64,000 nucleotides of DNA. It comes from Flavobacteriaceae bacterium CG2_30_31_66. GTDB taxonomy: Bacteria; Bacteroidota; Bacteroidia; Flavobacteriales; Flavobacteriaceae. Shown here piece after piece: positions 53,495 to 62,920 of the stretch (positions within the stretch are counted from its first letter, which is position 1; each line of letters starts with the position of its first letter). The notes under the pieces were generated by a model that had not been told where the DNA came from, made no database searches, and worked only from the letters and a program-made list of their open reading frames with translations. The stretch lies in contig MNYM01000037.1 of NCBI GenBank assembly GCA_001873065.1, forward strand, positions 86,900 to 150,899, written 5' to 3'. Position numbers and translations under genes: made by a program.

Positions 53495-54214
53495 TTACTT
53501 CTTAAAACTAATCCCTTTCACCTGCCCAAATTGAGGGCTACTAGCACCAAAAATGGCTTTTATATAGTTTTTTACATCTTTGGCAGTTTCTACCAAACCT
53601 GTTGTGGGGTTGTATAAAATTTCGTTGCGTGCTATTCGTGCGTTGCTTACATTGGTATAAGCCGTAGAAACGGCAGTGTTTTTTTCGGTTAGTTCGGCTA
53701 TTTTGGCTTGTACAGTGGCTATTTGCAATTCGGTTTCATTGGGTGTGTAACTTGGCTCTGCTGCTAACACTGCTGCCAATCCTGCTAAATGTTGTATTAG
53801 TTGGTCAAAAGATTGTTGGCTGGTAGAAATGGTGTTGGGTGCAGGTGCGTTTGGGTCAGTTTGTTTGGGTGCTGCTGCTCTTCTGCCTTGCAATTTGTTG
53901 TTGAAGGTTTTAGCGTTTGCAATGGTTTCATCGCTTGCATCCGTCGTTTTCAAGACGTTAAACAAACGAGTAGCATAGCTTTTTAATCCGCTAAATGTGT
54001 TGGAACGTTCGTTTACTTTGTTGTTGTAATTGGTGTTTTGGGTAATGACAGCTGCCAAACTAGTTTCGGCAGTTGCTTTGAGTGCAGTGAGTTGCGGAAG
54101 TTTTAAACTGTTTTTTGAGGGGTTGTAGGTTGCTCCATACCCTGTTACAAATTCAATTAAATCTTGGAAGTTTGTCACGTTCTTTGCGTGCCCTGTTTCG
54201 GATGTTGATGCCAT
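53495..54214 (-). CDS. Conserved hypothetical helical protein
   Basis: 239 residues from the ATG at 54214 (MASTSETGHAKNV), preferred over the upstream in-frame ATG at 54253 because family members I recall from Bacteroidota start this way. It is almost all helix, rich in Ala, Thr, Asn and Gln, with a variable middle (RRAAAPKQTDPNAPAPNT) and ends FGQVKGISFKK. There is no signal peptide or enzyme motif. The DNA is visibly richer in G and C than the surrounding AT-rich genes, so its origin or expression level probably differs. Function unknown. Confidence 0.7.
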   Translation of the reverse strand: MASTSETGHAKNVTNFQDLIEFVTGYGATYNPSKNSLKLPQLTALKATAETSLAAVITQNTNYNNKVNERSNTFSGLKSYATRLFNVLKTTDASDETIANAKTFNNKLQGRRAAAPKQTDPNAPAPNTISTSQQSFDQLIQHLAGLAAVLAAEPSYTPNETELQIATVQAKIAELTEKNTAVSTAYTNVSNARIARNEILYNPTTGLVETAKDVKNYIKAIFGASSPQFGQVKGISFKK

Positions 54215-54532
54215 AGCTATTTTTTTTAAATTTTCTTTTTCCAAAAGTAGCAAAATTATTGTATTGAAATAGAAATAATTAGAAAATTTTTTGAAGTAGG
54301 TTTTATTTTAGAATTGGTTGGTTAAGGATTTTAAAGCTGATATGAGATTTTCTATAAAATTTTGAAAATTTAGTTTTTGAAGAGGTTATACAATAGTTAG
54401 GGCTGTTAGCGGTTCGTTGTTTTAATCCTATTTTGTCAAATTGGTTTTTAAGTCTTCTGCTCTTTGTCTGACCGCCTTATAATCAAGATCTAATGCAATG
54501 GTTTTGTCAAGATAATGTTGCAAAATTCGGTA
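54215..54532. other. Gene-poor stretch with a possible TPR remnant
   Basis: Holds the promoter region of the 54214 gene. It also has an in-frame minus-strand segment of about 34 codons (54428-54532) with no start. Apart from this remnant I see no gene, strong hairpin or RNA. Confidence 0.5.
54428..54529 (-). pseudogene. Possible remnant of a TPR-protein C-terminus
   Basis: Translation on the minus strand ending at TAG (54430-54428) gives RILQHYLDKTIALDLDYKAV and then RQRAEDLKTNLTK. The YLDKTIALDLDYK segment looks like the last helix pair of a tetratricopeptide repeat. No start codon or upstream portion remains: it begins directly behind the stop of the deaminase gene, in the same frame. A decayed gene is the simplest reading, but chance is possible. 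Confidence 0.35.
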
Positions 54533-55003
54533 TTAATAGGTTATTTTATTTTCTTTCGCTGTCCATTTTAGAAAAGGTTCTAGCGCAATTTTTCTACCAA
54601 TTTGCTCAAAAAGAATGCTTCTTTTTTCATAAGGTAATAGAATTTCTTTGTAAATAAAAGCATCATCAAAACCAATATTGGCAGCATCTTGTTGATTGCT
54701 TCCATAAAAAACTTTGTCAGGTCTTGCCCAATAAATCGCACCCAAACACATAGGGCAAGGCTCGCAAGAAGTATATATAACACAACCATCCAACTGAAAA
54801 GAATTTAAATTTTTGCAAGCATCTCTAATGGCAATGACTTCTGCATGTGCAGTTGGATCGTTAGTGGAAGTTACTCTATTATTTCCACGACCAATAATTT
54901 CGCCATCTTTCACCACAATACAGCCAAAAGGGCCTCCTTCGTTGTTTTCCATTCCTTGCAGCGCTGCCTTTACAGCTTCATTCATATAGTTTTCGTGGGT
55001 CAT
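54533..55003 (-). CDS. guaD: Guanine deaminase (cytidine deaminase-like fold)
   Basis: 156 residues, the typical size of the small bacterial guanine deaminase. Zinc ligands and proton shuttle are His53 and Glu55 in TAHAEVIAIRDA and Cys83/Cys86 in TSCEPCPMC. These are the same positions as in Bacillus subtilis GuaD, as I recall. The C-terminal GFDDAFIYKEI segment is characteristic of guanine rather than tRNA-adenosine deaminases. It converts guanine to xanthine in purine salvage in the cytosol. It is on the same strand as fumarase, 120 bp downstream of it. Confidence 0.88.
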   Translation of the reverse strand: MTHENYMNEAVKAALQGMENNEGGPFGCIVVKDGEIIGRGNNRVTSTNDPTAHAEVIAIRDACKNLNSFQLDGCVIYTSCEPCPMCLGAIYWARPDKVFYGSNQQDAANIGFDDAFIYKEILLPYEKRSILFEQIGRKIALEPFLKWTAKENKITY

Positions 55004-55123
55004 TTTTTTTGCTATTAGTTATAAGCGGATAGTTTTTTTGTTAAGCATAGTAAAAAGTTGAAAGTGAAATATACAATTATAGGTAAACAAAAAACTAACA
55101 ACAAAAAAACCAACGATTAAAGA

Positions 55124-56524
55124 CTATTTCAAACTCCCAATCATTTCTTCAGGTTTTACCCAAGCATCATATTCTTCGGGAGTTACATAGCCCAAACGTA
55201 CAGCTTCTTCTTTTAAAGTGGTGCCATTTTCATGAGCAGTATTGGCAATTTCTGCCGCTTTGTAATAGCCAATTTTGGTATTTAAGGCAGTCACCAACAT
55301 CAAAGAATTGTTTAATAATTCTTTAATTCTTGTGTGATTTGGTTCAATGCCAATAGCACAATTTTCATCAAAAGAAACACACACATCACCAATCAACTGC
55401 GCTGATTGCAACACATTTGAAGCCATTAGGGGTTTGAAAACGTTCAATTCATAATGACCTTGAGTGCCACCAATTGTTACTGCTACATCATTTCCCATAA
55501 CTTGCGCACAAACCATAGTCATGGCTTCGCATTGAGTAGGATTAACTTTTCCAGGCATAATGGATGAACCTGGCTCATTAGCCGGGATGATAATTTCGCC
55601 AATTCCAGAACGAGGACCTGAAGCCATCATTCGGATATCATTGGCAATTTTATTCAAAGAAACAGCAATTTGTTTTAAGGCTCCATGAGTTTCTACTAAA
55701 GCATCATGAGCAGCCAACGCTTCAAATTTATTTTCGGCAGTTATAAAAGGCATTCCTGAAAATTCGGCAATGTATTTGGCCACCAACACATCATAACCAG
55801 CAGGTGTGTTTAACCCTGTGCCAACTGCAGTGCCACCCAAAGCCAATTCTGATAAATGGGCTAACGTATTTTTTAACGCTTTTAACCCAAAGTTTAATTG
55901 CGCTACATATCCCGAAAATTCTTGGCCTAAGGTTAGGGGAGTAGCATCCATTAAATGCGTACGTCCTATTTTTACTACAGATTTAAAAGCCTCTGATTTT
56001 GCTTGCAAAGTATTTCTGAGTTGCTCTACACCAGGAATCGTGGTTTCTACAATTTTTTTATACACAGCAATGTGCATTCCTGTGGGAAAAGTGTCGTTTG
56101 AAGATTGAGATTTGTTAACATCATCATTTGGTTGGATCGCTTTTTCACCTTCGCCAATTTTCCTTCCAGCCAATTCTTGAGCTCTGTTGGCAATCACTTC
56201 ATTTACATTCATGTTTGATTGTGTTCCAGAACCTGTTTGCCAAATTACAAGTGGAAATTGATCATCTAATTTTCCAGCTAAAATTTCTTCACAAACTTTG
56301 TCAATTAAATCTCTTTTTTCAGATGACAATACTTCTAAATCACAATTAGCATAAGCTGCTGCTTTTTTCAAGATTGCAAAACCATAAATGATTTCAAGCG
56401 GCATAGAAGCTGCTGGACCTATTTTAAAATTATTTTTTGAGCGTTCAGTTTGTGCGCCCCAATATTTATCTGCAGGAACATTTACGTTGCCCATTGTGTC
56501 TTTTTCGATTCTGTATTGTGTCAT
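55124..56524 (-). CDS. fumC: Class II fumarate hydratase
   Basis: 466 residues, standard length for the iron-independent class II enzyme. It begins [30 protein letters not shown] (positions 4-29), has [14 protein letters not shown] and the signature [15 protein letters not shown]. It interconverts fumarate and malate in the citric acid cycle. The N-terminal region and active-site loop are intact. It has its own leader of about 200 bp towards the divergent small gene at 56729. Confidence 0.97.
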   Translation of the reverse strand: MTQYRIEKDTMGNVNVPADKYWGAQTERSKNNFKIGPAASMPLEIIYGFAILKKAAAYANCDLEVLSSEKRDLIDKVCEEILAGKLDDQFPLVIWQTGSGTQSNMNVNEVIANRAQELAGRKIGEGEKAIQPNDDVNKSQSSNDTFPTGMHIAVYKKIVETTIPGVEQLRNTLQAKSEAFKSVVKIGRTHLMDATPLTLGQEFSGYVAQLNFGLKALKNTLAHLSELALGGTAVGTGLNTPAGYDVLVAKYIAEFSGMPFITAENKFEALAAHDALVETHGALKQIAVSLNKIANDIRMMASGPRSGIGEIIIPANEPGSSIMPGKVNPTQCEAMTMVCAQVMGNDVAVTIGGTQGHYELNVFKPLMASNVLQSAQLIGDVCVSFDENCAIGIEPNHTRIKELLNNSLMLVTALNTKIGYYKAAEIANTAHENGTTLKEEAVRLGYVTPEEYDAWVKPEEMIGSLK

Positions 56525-56693
56525 TTTAATGAAATTTATATTACAAATTTACAAAAACAAAGACAAAAAAGAGCTAGGAAAGTTTTAAAAGTGTAGCTCT
56601 TTTTTAGGTTTCATGTTTGAGATAAAACCAGAGAAAAATACTTTTTAAGAGAAAATTAATTGTTTTCTTCGCAAAAGTTGAAAATATATTTTT

Positions 56694-56701
56694 TATTTTT
56701 G
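56694..56701 (+). promoter_or_regulatory. Candidate -7 element (TATTTTTG)
   Basis: TATTTTTG fits TAnnTTTG exactly and lies 27 bp before the ATG of the 60-residue gene at 56729. The -33 partner is not clear at standard spacing. Confidence 0.35.
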
Positions 56702-56728
56702 CGTTGTTAATATTTAAAAAAGTATACA

Positions 56729-56911
56729 ATGTTAGATTTTTCACAATTCTCAGGATTGGTTTTGTTTATGTTTATTTTTACAGCTGGTTTTTGGTTGTTA
56801 CTATTTTTATTAACATTCGTAGTTCCTTACTGGATTGGGGGCACTATTTGGGAAAATATGAAATTAAAAAAAGAAGCTAAAAAAGCGGCCGAAGCTGCTG
56901 AAGAGAAATAG
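56729..56911 (+). CDS. Small membrane protein with charged tail (60 aa)
   Basis: 60 residues. One or two membrane spans cover about residues 7-37 (FSGLVLFMFIFTAGFWLLLF and following), then GGTIWENMKLKKEAKKAAEAAEEK as a soluble charged helix. It has a good -7 element upstream and its own terminator downstream, so it is a stand-alone expressed gene. Function unknown. Confidence 0.7.
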   Translation: MLDFSQFSGLVLFMFIFTAGFWLLLFLLTFVVPYWIGGTIWENMKLKKEAKKAAEAAEEK

Positions 56912-56927
56912 TATTCTTATACAGACA

Positions 56928-56959
56928 TAAAAAAAGCTCGCAATTTGCGAGCTTTTTTT
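56928..56959 (+). terminator. Terminator after the 60-aa membrane protein gene
   Basis: AGCTCGCA (56935-56942) and TGCGAGCT (56946-56953) pair around ATT, with an A run before and a T run after. It lies 23 bp past the stop codon. Confidence 0.93.
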
Positions 56960-57049
56960 ATGGGTACTATATTGAACGTCTTATTTTGAAAGTTTTAGGT
57001 ATCAGCTTTTTAACTCATAACTAACAACTAACAACTAAAGACTTATAAA

Positions 57050-59521
57050 TTATCCTTCAAATTCTTCTCTACCATTAAATTCTAAACCTCCATTTTTCTT
57101 TTTATCAATTTTAGTTTGATTGAAACGATAGATGAAACTTAAGCTTATTTGACGCTCTCTCCATTGAAATTCACTGTATTGATTGGTATCATTTTCTAAA
57201 AATAATGTACTTTGTCTTTTTCGACTATTAAAAACATCACTAATATTAAAATTGATTGTAGCTCTCTCTTTCAAGATTTCTTTACTTGCTGCAAAATCCA
57301 TACTTAATATTCCTTTATTTTTAGATTGCCTACTTTCAGAGGGACCACTATAATTAGAGTTGATTTGGATATCTGTTTTGCCTTTTAATGATATTTTTTG
57401 ATTCAATCGTACAAAATAAGAAGTATTTTTGAAATCAAAATTAGTGGTAAGATTGGTGTCAGGATTGGTATAATCACCATCTGTAGTTACATGGAATACA
57501 TTGAAATCACTGTTAATGTTCCAAAATTTGAAAGGTTTGTATGTCAATGTAAATTCAAATCCAACTCTTTCTGAAGTTGATAAATTTACTGGAAATCTCT
57601 CATAAATAGCTTCATTTCCGTTTTTAGTTTCTTCACCTGTATTTTGTAAAATGAACTCCCAATTATCTCTACTAATATTGTAGTATGCAGAAGTACTCAA
57701 GGTAAATTTTTCCCAACGTTTTAGATAGCCAATATCAAAAGCATCTGTAAACACAGGATTCAATTCAACGTTACCTCTAAAAATATTGGTTGCGCTTGAA
57801 AGACTTGGAAAAGGATTTAAAAAACGACCTCTAGGTCGTCTAATTCTTCGGTTATAACCAATCGTAATGTTTTCTCCTTCTTTGGTTTCAATTCCAATAT
57901 TTACTGTTGGAAATAGATTTCCATAACTTTTTATATCTTCTATTGCTGAAGTAAATTGATCTATTTCAACGGAAGTATATTCATATCGCAATCCACCTAA
58001 AATAGATATTTTATTGAATTTTTGACCATATTGAAAATAAGCAGCATTTACCAATTCTTTATATCCAAAAGCATTGTTTAAATCTTCATCAGGCACTAAT
58101 GGTCCATCAGGAAAAGTGAGTCTTCGTTCAAAATAAAAATCATTGTATATGTTTCTATAATTTCCACGATAACCAGCTTCGTATTGAATATTTTCTCCAA
58201 CTGGCACTACATAATCAATTTGTACTAATACATTTTCCTCATTTTGATTTTGCATCACTCTTTCTAGAGCTTTCAATTCATTTTGAATGATTTCTCTTTC
58301 GTTGATATTACTCAAAGCATCTTCATTTTCAGAAGAATATTGTAAACTTGCTGTAAGTTTTTTTCCTTTTCCATCAAAGTTATTGACATAATCTAAGGTG
58401 TATTGCACTCTTTTTTCATCTTCACTTTCGTTTTGAATTCGTGAAGTTTGTTGATTGATAGCACCAGCTGAATTCAATCTTTGAATACTATTCGTGTTTA
58501 CATCGTCATCATTTCCAATATTATAAACAATATTAGCAACAATACTCGAATTATTATTGATACTATATTCAGTTCCAAAACTTGTAAATAGAGATCTTCC
58601 TAATCTATCAAATTTTCTGGTATCTATTACTTTTGCATTTTCTCGAGTTTGAGAGAGATCCGTATTTATGTTTAATGCATTCCCAGGAACGGCATTGTAT
58701 CTAAAACCAGTATTGGTAAAGAAATTCCATTTTTTTGAACGCAAATTGAAGTTTAAAGCGCTTCCATATCGCTCTGGAATTCCTAAATCCAATTGCATAG
58801 ACCCGTTAAATCCTTTCAATTGATTTTTTCGTAAAATGATGTTCAAAATCCCTGCAGTGCCTTCAGCATCATATCTTGCAGATGGCGAAGTGATTACTTC
58901 AACGCGCTCAATAGCTTCAGCAGGAATTTGACGTAAAGCTTCAGCACCATTGATACCAACCAAAGCACTTGGTCTTCCATCAATCAAAATAGTAACATTG
59001 TCATTGCCACGCAAACTCACGTTTCCTTCAACATCTACTTGCACAGAAGGCACGTTTCCTAAAACATCACTGGCATTTCCTCCACGAATGGATAAATCTT
59101 TTCCGATGTTGAATACTTTTTTATCCAAACGAATGTCAACCGTAGTTTTTTCGGCAATGATGACAACTTCATTTAAATTATTGGTGTCATCTTTCAACTG
59201 AAAAGTACCTAAATTTTTGTCAGCGTTAAGATTTTGACTTGTTAATTTTATTGGTTTGAAAGATATATACTCAATGCTGATTGAATAATTTCCATAAGGA
59301 GTTTTGATATTGAACAATCCATTTTCATCTGTTATTCCCCCAGAAATTTTTTGGGTTTTAGTGTTTTTTAAAATGATGGTTGCATACTCTAAAGGTTGTT
59401 TGGTAGCTTCATCTATTATTTTACCAGTGATGGTAATTTCTTTTTCAATAGATGAATTTTGAGAAAATAAAAGTGTTGTCAAGAAAAGACAAATGATGAA
59501 AAATGGATATTTTTTAGCCAA
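57050..59521 (-). CDS. TonB-dependent receptor-like outer-membrane protein
   Basis: 823 residues with a type I signal peptide (ending LLFSQ). A carboxypeptidase-D-like domain (about 28-110, ITGKIIDEATKQPLEYATII) is followed by a plug (about 115-230, with NVTILIDGRPSALVG and ERVEVITSPSARYDAEGTAG) and a barrel of the OMP_b-brl_3 type. It ends in a charged tail GGLEFNGREEFEG rather than a terminal aromatic strand. It is not paired with SusD. Such stand-alone receptors may take up metals or peptides, or serve other roles; the ligand is not deducible. Confidence 0.88.
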   Translation of the reverse strand: MAKKYPFFIICLFLTTLLFSQNSSIEKEITITGKIIDEATKQPLEYATIILKNTKTQKISGGITDENGLFNIKTPYGNYSISIEYISFKPIKLTSQNLNADKNLGTFQLKDDTNNLNEVVIIAEKTTVDIRLDKKVFNIGKDLSIRGGNASDVLGNVPSVQVDVEGNVSLRGNDNVTILIDGRPSALVGINGAEALRQIPAEAIERVEVITSPSARYDAEGTAGILNIILRKNQLKGFNGSMQLDLGIPERYGSALNFNLRSKKWNFFTNTGFRYNAVPGNALNINTDLSQTRENAKVIDTRKFDRLGRSLFTSFGTEYSINNNSSIVANIVYNIGNDDDVNTNSIQRLNSAGAINQQTSRIQNESEDEKRVQYTLDYVNNFDGKGKKLTASLQYSSENEDALSNINEREIIQNELKALERVMQNQNEENVLVQIDYVVPVGENIQYEAGYRGNYRNIYNDFYFERRLTFPDGPLVPDEDLNNAFGYKELVNAAYFQYGQKFNKISILGGLRYEYTSVEIDQFTSAIEDIKSYGNLFPTVNIGIETKEGENITIGYNRRIRRPRGRFLNPFPSLSSATNIFRGNVELNPVFTDAFDIGYLKRWEKFTLSTSAYYNISRDNWEFILQNTGEETKNGNEAIYERFPVNLSTSERVGFEFTLTYKPFKFWNINSDFNVFHVTTDGDYTNPDTNLTTNFDFKNTSYFVRLNQKISLKGKTDIQINSNYSGPSESRQSKNKGILSMDFAASKEILKERATINFNISDVFNSRKRQSTLFLENDTNQYSEFQWRERQISLSFIYRFNQTKIDKKKNGGLEFNGREEFEG

Positions 59522-59723
59522 AACTAATTTTTATTTGAATTAATTATTATGACTGCAAATTTCTATCTTAGTTTAAGTTGTGCTAGTTAAAATAGTGTTA
59601 AGAATATCAGGGTAGTTTTTCAAAAGAAAAGTTTTTTGAAATCATTATAAGAAATGATAAGTAATCTTTTTATTGTCGAAAATTGCTAATTATAGAGTTT
59701 AAATTTGTAAAAAAAGGTAGTTC

Positions 59724-60242
59724 TTACTCTTTTATTTCAGGAGCTTTTATGCCCAATTTATTCAATACTAATTCAGTGATATCATATTTTTTATCCATGT
59801 AGGCAAATTGGTTTCCTTGCAATATGAGTATTTGTGTGAACCCTTTTTCTTTTGCAACTTGATCAATTGCCTCGTTTAGTTTTTTGTATAATGGACGCAT
59901 CAATTCGTTTTGTTTCAACTCCATCAGTTTATTCCCGTTTTCTTGATATTTTTTTATGTCTTGTTCTAAAGTCATAATTTCATTTACCAATGTTTTTTTC
60001 ATTAACTCTCCATATTCAGCTTCATTTTTTTTATAGTCATCTACTTTGGCTTGATATTCCGTCACTTTAATGGAGAATGAAGAATCTAATTTTTGACCAT
60101 ATTCTTTTGACATTTTTACAACAACTTTTGCTTCAGGCATTAAATTGATGATATAATCATTGTCAATTGTGCCTAATTTTGTTTGTGAAAGAACAATGCT
60201 ACTAAATAATAAAGCACTTAAAAAAAATATATATGATTTCAT
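59724..60242 (-). CDS. OmpH/Skp-family periplasmic chaperone
   Basis: 172 residues from the ATG at 60242, where MKSYIFFLSALLFSSIVLSQ is a signal peptide; the open frame continues upstream but overlaps miaA. It has the OmpH pattern: a short beta start (KLGTIDNDYIINLMPEAK), a long charged helical hairpin (about 45-120) and a conserved end (AIDQVAKEKGFTQILILQGN). Skp-like proteins guard unfolded outer-membrane proteins in the periplasm. It lies downstream of miaA on the same strand. Confidence 0.87.
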   Translation of the reverse strand: MKSYIFFLSALLFSSIVLSQTKLGTIDNDYIINLMPEAKVVVKMSKEYGQKLDSSFSIKVTEYQAKVDDYKKNEAEYGELMKKTLVNEIMTLEQDIKKYQENGNKLMELKQNELMRPLYKKLNEAIDQVAKEKGFTQILILQGNQFAYMDKKYDITELVLNKLGIKAPEIKE

Positions 60243-60300
60243 AATTTGTATTTTGATGCGCAAAGATATAAAAGTGAGTGAACTACAAAAGGATTCTTGG

Positions 60301-61221
60301 TTAAAAAGTAGCCAATCTTTTAGAAATCGCTTCAATAATTTGCTCACTATCGGTTTTAAAATCAAACCATAAAATAGTTTCGTCTTTTCTGAACCAAGTC
60401 AATTGTCTTTTTGCGAATCTTCGCGTATTTTTTTTGATTTCTGAAATCGCAAAATCCAATGAATTTTCTCCATTAAAATAATCAAACAATTCTCTATAAC
60501 CAACAGTTTGCAAAGCGTTTAGATGCTTATGTGGATATAATTGTTTAGCTTCTTCCAACAAGCCTTTTTGCATCATGATGTCAACTCGTTGATTGATTCT
60601 TCCATAAATTTCAGGTCTTTCTGCGGTCAAACCAATCAGAATTATATGGAAGTTTCTGACTTTTTTTTCTTTGTTTTTGAAAGATGAATAGGGTTTTTGT
60701 GTTCCAATACAAATTTCTAATGCTCGCATAATTCTGTGAGGATTGTCAATAGCAATGGTTTCAAAGCTTTCTTTATCAAGCATTTTGAGTTGTGATTGTA
60801 AATAGTCAATGCCTTTTTCTTGCAAATATTTTTGAAGTTGTTCTCTGATAATGGAATCAATTTCTGGAAAATCATCCAAGCCATTTAACACAGCATTTAT
60901 ATACAATCCACTGCCACCTACCAAAATTTGAATAGAATTTTTTTGAAATAATTCGTCTAATTTTTGAAGTGCTTCACGTTCAAATTGCCCAACATTATAC
61001 TCTTCAAAAATCGATTTATTTTGAATAAAATGATGAGGAACTGCTGCCAATTCATCAGGTTCAGGAACAGCAGTGCCAATCGTCATTTCTTTAAAAAACT
61101 GTCTTGAGTCGCAAGAAATAATTTCTGCATTGAAATGTTTTGCTAACAAAATACTCAATGCTGTTTTTCCAATGGCAGTAGGACCTACAATAGTAATAAG
61201 CGTGTTTTTTTTTTTCATCAT
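60301..61221 (-). CDS. miaA: tRNA dimethylallyltransferase
   Basis: 306 residues. It has the P-loop GPTAIGKT (13-20), the DSRQFFKEMTIGTAVP block that contacts the substrate, and the C-terminal TRRFAKRQLTWFRKD motif of the family. It attaches an isopentenyl group to A37 of tRNAs reading UNN codons. Met1 and Met2 are both possible starts; the ATG at 61221 overlaps the stop of the upstream potassium-channel gene by 4 bp, giving coupled translation. Confidence 0.96.
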   Translation of the reverse strand: MMKKKNTLITIVGPTAIGKTALSILLAKHFNAEIISCDSRQFFKEMTIGTAVPEPDELAAVPHHFIQNKSIFEEYNVGQFEREALQKLDELFQKNSIQILVGGSGLYINAVLNGLDDFPEIDSIIREQLQKYLQEKGIDYLQSQLKMLDKESFETIAIDNPHRIMRALEICIGTQKPYSSFKNKEKKVRNFHIILIGLTAERPEIYGRINQRVDIMMQKGLLEEAKQLYPHKHLNALQTVGYRELFDYFNGENSLDFAISEIKKNTRRFAKRQLTWFRKDETILWFDFKTDSEQIIEAISKRLATF

Positions 61222-62045
61222 GAGTTTAATAAACTACCACAGTCGTAACAAAACTTTGCATTTTCTTTGTGATTATCTTTCCCACAATTAGGACAAACTT
61301 GGGTATTTTCTTCCAACATTTGATTCGATTTTGTCATTTCTGAACTCACAATTCCTGTTGGAATGGCAATTATAGCATATCCTAAAATCATGATTACACT
61401 TGCAATCAATTGACCCAAAGGAGTTTGAGGAGTAATATCTCCAAAACCAACAGTAGTTAATGTAACAATCGCCCAATAAATACTCTTTGGAATATTCGTA
61501 AATCCATTTTCTTCACCTTCAACAATATACATGATAGTTCCTAAAATGGTACAGAGAATTATTATGAAAAATAAAAAAACAGCAATTTTAGTTCTGCTCG
61601 ATTTTAAAGCAATAATTAACCTGTTTGATGCACCAATATATCTTGTAAGTTTCAAAATTCTAAAAACTCTAAATAAACGCAAAGCTCTTAATGCAATTAA
61701 ATTTTGAGAGCCAACAATAATAAAAGAGAGGTATTTGGGAATTGTAGAAAGCAAATCAATAATGCCATAAAAACTGAATATATAAGAAAGTGGTTTTTTT
61801 ATGGAGATAATGCGTAAAACGTATTCAATCGTAAATAAAATGGTGATAATCCATTCTGATACATTTAAAAGTGTATGGTATTTTACGTCAATGCTTTGAA
61901 CACTTTCTAATATTACCAAAATCACACTAGCCAAAATAGCTAACAATAAAATAACATCAAAAAGTTTTCCTTCTTTAGTATCTGCTTCATAAATAATTTC
62001 ATGAATACGAGCTTTCCAAGAATTTTTTTTGTCAGAATCTTTCAA
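61218..62045 (-). CDS. Voltage-gated potassium channel-type protein with zinc ribbon
   Basis: 275 residues. It has four predicted spans S1-S4 with an Arg-rich S4 (ALRLFRVFRILKLTR), a pore loop with the selectivity filter TVGFGD, and a final span (S6). The C-terminus is not a coiled coil but a short zinc ribbon CPNCGKDNHKENAKFCYDCG (about 250-269) with four cysteines. Inner-membrane potassium conductance is the likely role. The zinc ribbon may stabilise the tetramer or sense metal. It is co-transcribed with miaA. Confidence 0.9.
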   Translation of the reverse strand: MKDSDKKNSWKARIHEIIYEADTKEGKLFDVILLLAILASVILVILESVQSIDVKYHTLLNVSEWIITILFTIEYVLRIISIKKPLSYIFSFYGIIDLLSTIPKYLSFIIVGSQNLIALRALRLFRVFRILKLTRYIGASNRLIIALKSSRTKIAVFLFFIIILCTILGTIMYIVEGEENGFTNIPKSIYWAIVTLTTVGFGDITPQTPLGQLIASVIMILGYAIIAIPTGIVSSEMTKSNQMLEENTQVCPNCGKDNHKENAKFCYDCGSLLNS

Positions 62046-62241
62046 AATGAAATTAAAATTAGAGTTACAATACTACAAATATTTTATGAAACAGCATTTT
62101 TTTTCTACTGATTTTCTCTGTATATATAGGGGTTTGTAAAAAAAAAATAAAAAAATTCAACTTTTTAAAAACCGTAAGTTGAATTCTCTCGTAAGTATGT
62201 GTGAGATTCAAAATAAATTAAAACAATAAAAAACTCACACA
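62046..62241 (+). promoter_or_regulatory. Divergent leader with two inverted repeats before the DUF4331 genes
   Basis: AATTCAACTT (62154-62163) and AAGTTGAATT (62176-62185) form a 10-bp stem. TGTGTGAG (62198-62205) can pair with CTCACACA (62234-62241), which ends directly before the ATG at 62242. The second pairing would hide the start region in the mRNA. No exact TAnnTTTG element was found. Confidence 0.5.
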
Positions 62242-62892
62242 ATGAAAAAAACAAAAATTTTAGCAGTAACCATTTTCTCAGCGATTATTGGTTTAGTAGC
62301 AATTGCAGCAGATCATATTGATGCTCCTGCAACTCAAGGAACAAGTGCAGACATCACAGATTTCTACGCTTTTCAAGGCGAAGATACCAACAATTTAGTT
62401 TTCGTTGCCAACATTCAAGGATTGTTAAGTCCAACAGCAACAGCAAGTGCCACTTTTGATGAGAATGTATTAGTGGAATTCAACATTGATACGAATAATG
62501 ACAACATCGAAGATTTGGTTATTCAGGCAATTCCAAGAGATGGCAAAATGTATTTCTTTGGACCTTCAGCACCAGCTTCGCCAGGTTTGAACAGTTTTGT
62601 AAATGTATCAGCAACAAAATCGGAAGTGGCAATTACTCCTTATGGTTCAAATGCGATTGTCGCAACTCAAAACAACATGAAGTTTTTTGCAGGGCCAAGA
62701 GACGATCCTTTTTTTATGGATTTTGCTCAATATGGTGCCATTTTAGCAGGAAATGCCCCTGGCTTTAACAATCCAGGTGCTGATACTTTTGCAGGTTCAA
62801 ACGTATTATCCATAGTAGTTGAAGTACCAAAAAGTAGCATTGGAGGTTCAGGAACCATCAATACTTGGGTTGAAGCAAAAGCAAAACAATAA
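62242..62892 (+). CDS. DUF4331-family protein, N-terminal half type
   Basis: 216 residues with a signal peptide (about 1-22, ending AIAADH). DUF4331 features are DHIDAPATQGTSADITDFYAF, the VEFNIDTNNDNIEDL acidic strand and FFAGPRDDPFFMDF. Typical DUF4331 proteins are about twice as long; this one has only their first half. The second half is encoded 28 bp downstream. Located in the periplasm or outside. Function of the family is unknown. Confidence 0.85.
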   Translation: MKKTKILAVTIFSAIIGLVAIAADHIDAPATQGTSADITDFYAFQGEDTNNLVFVANIQGLLSPTATASATFDENVLVEFNIDTNNDNIEDLVIQAIPRDGKMYFFGPSAPASPGLNSFVNVSATKSEVAITPYGSNAIVATQNNMKFFAGPRDDPFFMDFAQYGAILAGNAPGFNNPGADTFAGSNVLSIVVEVPKSSIGGSGTINTWVEAKAKQ

Positions 62893-62920
62893 TTAATTCA
62901 AAACTTTAAAAAACAAGATT

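Noticed and set aside
54380..54430. tRNA-like GGTTCG segment in the spacer near 54410
   Set aside because: No acceptor stem, anticodon arm or cloverleaf can be formed; no tRNA or rRNA gene was recognised in the window.
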